Positions 57,703-64,000 of a stretch of DNA of 64,000 bases are shown piece by piece (within the stretch, counting starts at the first letter, position 1; every line of letters starts with the position of its first letter). A program made the position numbers and the translations under genes. The notes under the pieces were generated by a model. That model saw only the letters and a program-made list of their open reading frames with translations. It had not been told where the DNA came from and did no database searches. Location of the stretch: positions 26,907,001 to 26,971,000 of the forward strand of contig OX392538.1 in assembly GCA_947623455.1 (NCBI GenBank), read 5' to 3'. This DNA comes from Mimachlamys varia. Lineage: Eukaryota; Mollusca; Bivalvia; Pectinida; Pectinidae.

Positions 57703-58960
57703 ATAGATTCCGAAAAGGCTTTTGATTCTGTTTCATAGAATTTTAGAGATAGAACACTGATTTTTTTGTTTGGGGATAGTATAAGAAAATAGGTAAAACT
57801 TTTTCACTCAAGTGTAAATTCAGTTATAAATCAGGATGGTAATCTATTAGCTTTCTTTAAGGTCAAACCGAAAAGGTGACCCAATTGCGCCATATATTTT
57901 CATATTACTCATAGAAGTAATAGCAATATGGTAAAGAAATAATAGAAATATAACGGGTATGTATATAGATGATTTTCTAATTCTCCTTTCTCATTACGCT
58001 TGATGGATCTGAAAAATCATTGAATCGAATCTATTTTTTCAATTTTCAGGCTTGAATATAAACACAAATGCATGAAATTCCTAAACTAAACTTTGATAAA
58101 AAACGTATTTTGCTTAAATTTCTGATAAAGACGTGGAAAAGAAGAATTTTAACTCCTATTATCAAAGTTCACATTATCAGATTTCTTCAAATTTAAAAAC
58201 AGATATCTTTGGTCAGATGTGATTAAATCTTTGGAGAGGTTGACTAATTCTTATGTTAATAGAAAGAAAACGTTCACTTCTGAAAATCCCTTTATTAAAA
58301 TTGATACTCTAAAGTTGTAAGATATGTAAAGATACTAGTTCCCTCTCACTCTATATCGCTATCCATCTTCTTTTTCTCTTAAAAAAGGGAATTTATTACA
58401 CGACAAATATTTTCAAGGTACATGTGTATTGTTTAATAATAAAATGAATAATATTTTATGACACTGTTTCCATGTTACAGAACGTCTTCTTTCCATTCCT
58501 TTAAACATATAATTGATAATGAAAAAGGCAAAAGTAATAAAAGACATGTATATAATTCCCTCAAAATAATAAAGAAATCTCAACAGGTAGGGAAAAGTTG
58601 ACTGAGCATTTTGACTTTGATAAATCTGCTTGGGGGAGTTTTTTCTTTATCTTTCAAAATCACAAATAATTCAAAACTTAAGTGGTTTCAATTTAGAATT
58701 CTCATAATATTTTGGCAACCATTTCATATTTATTTAAGGCAAACCTAGTTAAAAGCAGCCCATTGTGTTCACTCTGCAACTTAGAGAAACACTTGCTGTA
58801 ACGTAGGAATGTCAACTAGTTCAAAAATTTACTTCAAAGTTTTGAAATACTTCTAGATGCACTCTTAATTCTGTTCACAGTCAACAAAGATTAATTTATG
58901 TTTGGAACATGGTCTCAGACATATGATTATAGTAAAATTGATAATGAATTATTGTAAATA
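57703..58960 (+). pseudogene. L1/Tx1-like reverse transcriptase relic, unit II and beyond
   Basis: Begins like 42868 (IDSEKAFDSVS then stop) and continues past the duplicated segment. Further on, 58690-58800 reads KWFQFRIL in one frame and CVHSATLEKH or CSLCNLEKHLL in neighbouring frames. These are the position and style of the W-x-RIL and C-x2-C...H block near the C-terminus of L1/Tx1 ORF2. Many stops and shifts; inactive. It extends to roughly 58960, where recognisable text ends. Confidence 0.6.
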
Positions 58961-59124
58961 ATTAGAATAATCATAAAACATTTACAAATTAACTAGGTGT
59001 TCATAAAACTCTCTCAGATTAAGTGCACTAGTTAAATCACAGACTTAGATAGCAATCTAATCCAATTCTGTGGTTTAATTAATAAAAGATCGTCATTAAC
59101 ATAAAAATGTATTAAAATGAGATT
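58961..59124. other. no gene recognised
   Basis: AT-rich spacer. Confidence 0.5.
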
Positions 59125-59426
59125 ATCAACACTTTCGATAATAAAAAGCATTAGTACTTGTAGTATTAAATATTGAATTTGATATTATTATCTTATCTTT
59201 CTTTCATGAAGTTTCAATAGTTTCAGTAAGTAACCTATATAGGTGATATGTCTCAGGTAAATAGCACAGGTAGATATCAACACTTTCGATAATAAAAAGC
59301 ATTAGTACATGTAGTATTAAATATTGAATTTGATATTATTATCTTATTTTTCTTTCATGAAGTTTCAATAGTTTCAGTAAGTAACCTATATAGGTGATAT
59401 GTCTCAGGCAAATAGCACAGGTAGAT
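59125..59426. repeat. 151-bp direct tandem duplication
   Basis: 59125-59275 is repeated at 59276-59426 with about three differences. Each begins ATCAACACTTTCGATAATAA and ends AAATAGCACAGGTAGAT. Confidence 0.95.
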
Positions 59427-59574
59427 TTACAGGTGAAATATCTCGGGTAAATATGATATAGACTATAATTACCCTCCTTTTGATGTTCTACCCATTGTCC
59501 TAAACATGTATGGGAACACACCGTTTTGACGCGCTGAACGCTGTGATATTGAGATGGTATGAGCCACTTCATCA

Positions 59575-59665
59575 TTACGCTGTTTTATTCCCCCGCCCAA
59601 CAAAGTTGGTGGGGTGTCTTCGTCCGGATGCGCTTTCCACACGATATCTTTTGAAGGAATAATAT
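59575..59665. repeat. dispersed repeat with CCCGCCCAACAAAGTTGGTGGGG-type hairpin
   Basis: A G/C-rich hairpin (arms CCCGCCCAAC and GTTGGTGGGG around 59592-59614) is followed by GTCTTCGTCCGGATGCGC. It resembles the other hairpin-headed molluscan repeats in this window. The minus-strand ORF across it (59469-59702) is not convincing. Confidence 0.4.
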
Positions 59666-59699
59666 GATGTCTAAGAGACTTGCTTGGTAGACTTATTAT

Positions 59700-60930
59700 C
59701 AAAACTTCTCGCTAACTTTAATCTCATATAATACAATATTTGCTTGGGCAATAAAAACGTTTAAATACGTTTGAAAAAAAAATCAGAGAATACCAAAGCG
59801 TCAACAATACCATAATCCGAACTCAAAATCAATTAAACAAGGGGCAAAATAGGAACAAAGGAAAGATTTACATGGATACCCTTGTAAAAGTACAAGGGAA
59901 TAAGGACCATGTATCACAGAAGAGTAAGCGTCTTCTGTTTCATTGACGACACCCGGTTACTGGTTACAGTTATCGGTATACATACACTTATAGACTCAGG
60001 TTCATTTATCAGATAATGTCATTAAAAGCGGCATTCTTCAACTTTAATTTCACGGCGTACTTCCTGTGTTCACATGTTTACATGTACATGACGACAGTTC
60101 TATTAACTCTCCAAATAAAGCAATATAATCAGTTAATTAAAAAATGATTGTTCATTTCAGAATGTTGACAACTGGGAAGAACGTCATCCCAACATAATGA
60201 AACCATCGTTGTTTCAGCACAAATAGTAATATACAATGTACAGCATTTTACAGAGCGCCATATCTATACATATAGCTAACATGTATTTAATGTAATAAGA
60301 ATATACAAACGAACCTAGTTAGTCGACGGAACTACGGGAAAACTTCGAGTTATATGATAAAAAAGAGTTTCGGCCGGTACCGAAGCAAGACTTCGAGTTA
60401 AACGAGGTCTTCGAGTTAAACAAGTTCGAGATAATGAGTTTCGACGATATATGAATGCGTACGAATGTTTACTTATCATGTGCTAACTATAGAACTTGTA
60501 CTCCATTCCGCATTATGCGTGCGACAACAAAAGCCTTGCTACAGAACCGATAGAGTTGTCTCCCTTACATTGAATACATATATATGCATGTGTACACACC
60601 AATTGCAAATTGACTCTCGTATCTTAATTCAAAACAAGTAATTTCCGTTACAAAACCAAACCTTAACCATTAAAAGAATCAGTTTATCTTAACAGCTCAA
60701 TCATTACACAATTTGATCTTCCGTGTGTCCGTTTTCTGGATGGAGACACCACAACATCAGCATCATTTACAATGTGTCATATATACATGTACGATCATTG
60801 AAAAGTTGATTTTATGAACATCTAAGCATTCCGTTATTTTGGGAACTTTTTAGGGGTGAAAAACACCAAAATATGTTTTGCCCGTTTTAATATGTTCCTT
60901 CCTTGTGTATTTCATACGAGGATATAGGCT
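59700..60930. other. no gene recognised; CGAGTTAA motif cluster at 60345-60445
   Basis: CTTCGAGTTA-type words recur five times between about 60343 and 60445 (for example CTTCGAGTTAAACGAGGTC). Such words are common in pogo/Tigger-type ends, but no element could be delimited. The rest is featureless. Confidence 0.4.
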
Positions 60931-61455
60931 TTAAACTCGATATATGTAGTGTATACGTGTACATTAGACTGTAACTCGAAATATGTAAAGTATACGTATG
61001 TATTAGACTGTAAACTCGTTATATGTTGTGTGTACGTGTACATTAGACTGTAACTCGAAATATGTAAAGTATACGTATGTATTAGACTGTAAACTCGTTA
61101 AATGTTGTGTGTACGTGTACATTAGACTGTTAACTCGAAATATGTAAAGTATACGTGTATGTTAGACTGTAACTCGATATATGTAAAGTATACGTATGTA
61201 TGAGACTGTAAACTCGTTAAATGTTGTGTATACGTGTACATTAGACTGTTAACTCGAAATACATGTATGTAGTTTATACGTGTATATTAGAGTGTAACTC
61301 GATATATGTAAAGTATACGTATGTATTAGACTGTAAACTCGTTAAATGTTGTGTGTACGTGTACATTAGACTGTTAACTCGAAATATGTAAAGTATACGT
61401 GTATATTAGACTGTAACTCGATATATGTAGTTCATACGTGTATTAGACTCTAAAC
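60931..61455. repeat. ~40-bp tandem array with dimeric higher-order structure
   Basis: About 13 units, with ACTCG at 60935, 60974, 61014, 61053, 61093 and 61133 (spacing 39-40 bp). Two unit types largely alternate: one with CGAAATATGTAAAGTATACG and one with CGTTAAATGTTGTGTGTACG. The true period is therefore about 79-80 bp. Confidence 0.9.
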
Positions 61456-61650
61456 TATATGTCTATAAGCAAGTGTGTACCTTAACACCTAAGACCAACT
61501 GTCAATGTATACAAATACATGCGCAGTTACCTTTCATTTACATGATGGATTACGAGGTGAATATTGAAATTAAAAAGCAGGTCGTCGAAGTCTCAACGGA
61601 GCTCGTAATTTTTTTTTTCTTTAGGTACATAAATATGCCATTGTTAACTG

Positions 61651-62902
61651 TACAGGCCACAGGGATCTGATAATTTGTTTCAGCAACTTTTGGACCTAAT
61701 TCTAAACTAAAATCAATTCTCGATAAAAAAAAATGCCCCATAAATGTCATGAGGGCTAGCTATTGAGGGGGGACATTTTTAATTGATAATTGATCTACCC
61801 CCTTCTAAAGTGTTTAGTTGCTCTTAAGGATGTACACCTCTGAGAAGTCACAATTTTCCTGTATCAGACTTTTTTTCTCATATACATTTTTGGATAAAGG
61901 AGTTCAATGCATGACAGAAAATGCAAAGACAATGATATGTCAGTGTGCTCGTTTTTGTGCTATGATCAGCCAAAGATACCAATATGACATAATAAGCAAT
62001 TTTAAGTTAATTTTGTAGTTTTGACCAATTGCGGGACATCTTCATACAATATCTTCCGAAATTGTGATCCGATATGTATGAAAGTTTGCAGAAATGACAA
62101 ACTTAGTGTTTTCTTTTAAGTTATGGAAGTAAAATTTCTCTAACTTAATATTTTTACTCAAAAAAGCAATTTGAGTTACCCCTACCCCTTATTTTCTTAG
62201 AAGAAAATTATCATTTTTTCACCATTTTTTGCAGATTAACTGCTTAATAAAAAAAGTTCTGATATCAAACTTTTTTTAATATTTAGCGTATGAAAAGAAA
62301 ATGGGTTTCTCTTTCTGAAACAATCATAAAAATGGGGGGTTAGTGTGCTTAATTTTTTGTCCCTGTATTATTTGTGGTTTTTTCACAGTTTTTGGTTCAA
62401 AAATAAAAACTGCTCCAGTTACACAAAATATATGAAAAAAATACTAAAATTGTATAATTATCCACTTTATAGCATAATATTTCTATAAAATTGAAAATTA
62501 TAAAGTTGTACAGCAAAAATGGGCTTGCTATAATTAAAAATGGCTAAACACTGATGTTTTAAAGAGAGCGATAAAGCATCAAAAAGGTGAAATTTTGGCC
62601 TTTCGCGAAGTGCATAAAATAGACAGAAATATGCATATTCAAAATGGCCGCCAAATTGGTAATTTTTTTAAAATTCATGTAAAAAAAGTTCTACAAGTAA
62701 CAGACACTTATATTTTTGACACAATTTTCAGATGCATATTTGCTATTAAAATTGCTAATAATTTCTTCAATATAACAAAAAGTCTTTAAATGAGACAGAA
62801 ACGAGACTTGAACGTGACTGAAACCTCAGAAGTGTACATCCTTAACATATTAGTTTAGGTCCAAAACTAGCTATAACAGTTCTCAGGTCCCTGTGGTCTC
62901 GC
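61651..62902. repeat. outer inverted repeat enclosing a TTAA element
   Basis: Left text CCACAGGGATCTGA ... CTTTTGGACCTAA and right text TTAGGTCCAAAA ... TCTCAGGTCCCTGTGG are complementary, in order, over about 50 bp outside the TTAA element. The ends of this outer element are not certain; 8-bp flanks (GTACAGGC and GTCTCGCC) match poorly, so a hAT assignment is not supported. Confidence 0.6.
61828..62841. mobile_element. TTAA DNA transposon, family gamma (1014 bp)
   Basis: Ends GGATGTACACCTCTGAG and, inverted, GGATGTACACTTCTGAG, flanked by TTAA (61824-61827 and 62842-62845). It lies inside the outer inverted repeat 61651-62902. AT-rich interior with T-runs and no transposase-length ORF. Unlike alpha and beta in sequence, but it shares TTAA flanks and purine-purine ends. 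Confidence 0.85.
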
Positions 62903-63081
62903 CCCAACCATGTCCAGTCCGTCTAGAGCAGGACACTGGTAGAGGGTTCAGAGGATCGAACCCTTCGACGGCAAATGACTTTGAAGATTTTTATGAAGCA
63001 TTACAAAATCCCGACCGGTACAGAGAACACAAATGTCCTGGATATTTTGAGAACTGGGCGTTAATACAATTGAATTTTTAA
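62893..63081 (+). CDS. 62-codon ORF, doubtful
   Basis: Reads NDFEDFYEALQNPDRYREH near its C-terminus, which looks protein-like and hydrophilic, but starts in repeat-derived DNA. No splice-like acceptor was confirmed ahead of it. Possibly an exon fragment, possibly chance. Confidence 0.18.
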   Translation: MVSPQPCPVRLEQDTGRGFRGSNPSTANDFEDFYEALQNPDRYREHKCPGYFENWALIQLNF

Positions 63082-63299
63082 CTTATATCGATATAAATGT
63101 TTTATGATTGCTGTAAAATCACCGACTCTAATCTGATCCCGTTGTCGCATCAACGTTTTGCGGTGTTAGTTTGGGGTTTACTCAGCTTGGCAGCGAGAGG
63201 TGTTAGCAACGTTGATGGAAGCGAGGAGACGAACAAAAACATGTCTTCCATTCATTTTATTCTCTACCGGAAGCAACAACAATGCAACCAACAATTTTA

Positions 63300-63402
63300 T
63301 AAAGAAAACGGGACTCCGGACCAGGAGTTCCGGAATTACACCGCAACTAATAAATTTATAAACAAAACCGGAATCCGGACCAGGAGTTCCGGAATTAAAT
63401 AT
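63300..63402. repeat. 59-bp direct repeat with CCGGACCAGGAGTTCCGGAATT
   Basis: TTATAAA, then AAAAC, then CCGGACCAGGAGTTCCGG occur twice, 59 bp apart (cores at 63316 and 63375). The core is an imperfect palindrome centred on the CAGGAG. It accounts for the internal repetition in the 130-codon ORF 63097-63489. Confidence 0.75.
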
Positions 63403-63489
63403 ATGGTGATAAATGTGACTTTACCTGACCAGTATAGTATGTGTATACAACATCCCCCCTCGCCAATTAAAAATTGCGAGCAATTTTGA

Positions 63490-64000
63490 AACACTGGTCT
63501 GGAAAAGGCCAATCAATTCCATATATTGAAAATAACAATTTCTGTGTACAAAATTAATCAAATACATAATGAATTATATGGCGGCATCATAAATCAAATT
63601 ATTACTTTCATGATCATTATCATATCATTATAGTTGATACTCGGATACATTTGATGTTTAAAGTAGTATACATTAAGGTCTATAAACCTATAGTGAAACA
63701 CTGATTGGTTGAAAAACACAGTTTGATATTGATAAGTGCAGCTAACATGTCTTATGACCATATCAGAGCATAAACCAGAGTAGAACAGATATGCATCAAA
63801 ATTATAGAAATACAAGAAAATTGAATATCTTATATGTAACTACACACACCTCTAATTTAATCACCTGTGCGCACAGGTACAAACACTCACAGACACACTT
63901 GTAAACATATAATCAAGTCAACCCACTATATTTCATAATAGAACCTTGTTAGAACACAATCTGTCTTTGGCAATCAATTTATCAAAACAAGTGCTTCCAA
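63490..64000. other. no gene recognised
   Basis: AT-rich DNA, with ACACACAC-type and CACAGG words near 63840-63900. Confidence 0.5.

Larger units (their letters stand above)
43374..58207. other. segmental duplication, unit II (14.8 kb with insertions)
   Basis: Colinear with unit I from 36414 to 43373. Subtracting two TTAA elements with their duplications (1806 and 2289 bp), the beta element (about 1313 bp) and the 2539-bp stretch missing from unit I leaves about 6.89 kb. That agrees with unit I's 6.96 kb once ~40 bp lost beside the beta element and small indels are counted. The junction at 43372-43373 shares only TC between the parental ends. Confidence 0.9.

Noticed and set aside
59469..59702. 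Minus-strand ORF with KAHPDEDTPPTLLGGG as a gene
   Set aside because: It coincides with a hairpin-headed dispersed repeat, and the Pro/Gly-rich stretch is the hairpin read in frame.
61656..62898. Outer inverted repeat as a hAT element
   Set aside because: CACAGGG-type ends are suggestive, but the 8-bp flanks agree at only about half the positions.
63097..63489. 130-codon ORF as a coding gene
   Set aside because: Its internal repetition comes from a 59-bp direct repeat; no motif or splice context was found. The possibility of a short exon is not excluded.

Overview
Eukaryotic, AT-rich intergenic or intronic DNA, most likely from a bivalve mollusc. That inference rests on remembered molluscan repeat families: the C-run/G-run GGGGGACATA hairpin repeat at 19.1 kb, the CCGAAGGGCCAAGTGAG-headed repeat at 33.9 kb, the AGGTCA-rich tandem repeat at 32.4 kb, and a SINE with a tRNA-like GGCCGAGTGG head at 24.5 and 30.8 kb. 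No complete host gene, rRNA or CRISPR array is visible. Three short exon-like stretches (6.5, 22.7 and 27.1-27.5 kb) are the only candidates for host coding sequence, and none could be identified.

Layout. 1-5.7 kb: a dispersed block, a 457-bp terminal-inverted-repeat (TIR) element, then partial plus full copies of a ~2.5-kb unit carrying relics of a Penelope-like element (PLE: RT C-terminus plus GIY-YIG endonuclease). 5.7-8.0 kb: a possible first exon and a probable solo LTR. 8.03-11.67 kb: about 81 copies of a 45-bp satellite with higher-order structure; its long ORFs are a by-product of the period being divisible by three. 12.2-16.6 kb: a TTAA-flanked DNA transposon split by a 2.77-kb TA-flanked inverted-repeat element. 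16.6-35.3 kb: scattered short elements (MITEs, SINEs, hAT-like, pogo-like, tRNA-like) and degenerate tandem repeats in otherwise featureless DNA. 35.3-58.2 kb: a PLE copy, then a CR1/Jockey-like LINE on the minus strand with a 2A-like motif, then an L1/Tx1-like RT relic, all in a tandem segmental duplication (unit I 36414-43373, unit II 43374-58207). 58.2-64 kb: the rest of the L1-like relic, a 151-bp tandem duplication, a ~40-bp dimeric array, and a nested TTAA element.

Main result. The window preserves a datable order of transposition. Unit II is about 7.9 kb longer than unit I. Nearly all of the excess is three TTAA-flanked DNA-transposon insertions, whose empty sites survive in unit I, plus a ~2.54-kb stretch that unit I appears to have lost. 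One inserted element holds a further TA-flanked MITE, so the order is: PLE, LINE insertion and decay, tandem duplication, TTAA transposons, MITE. All of this was read by eye; no alignment or database search was run.
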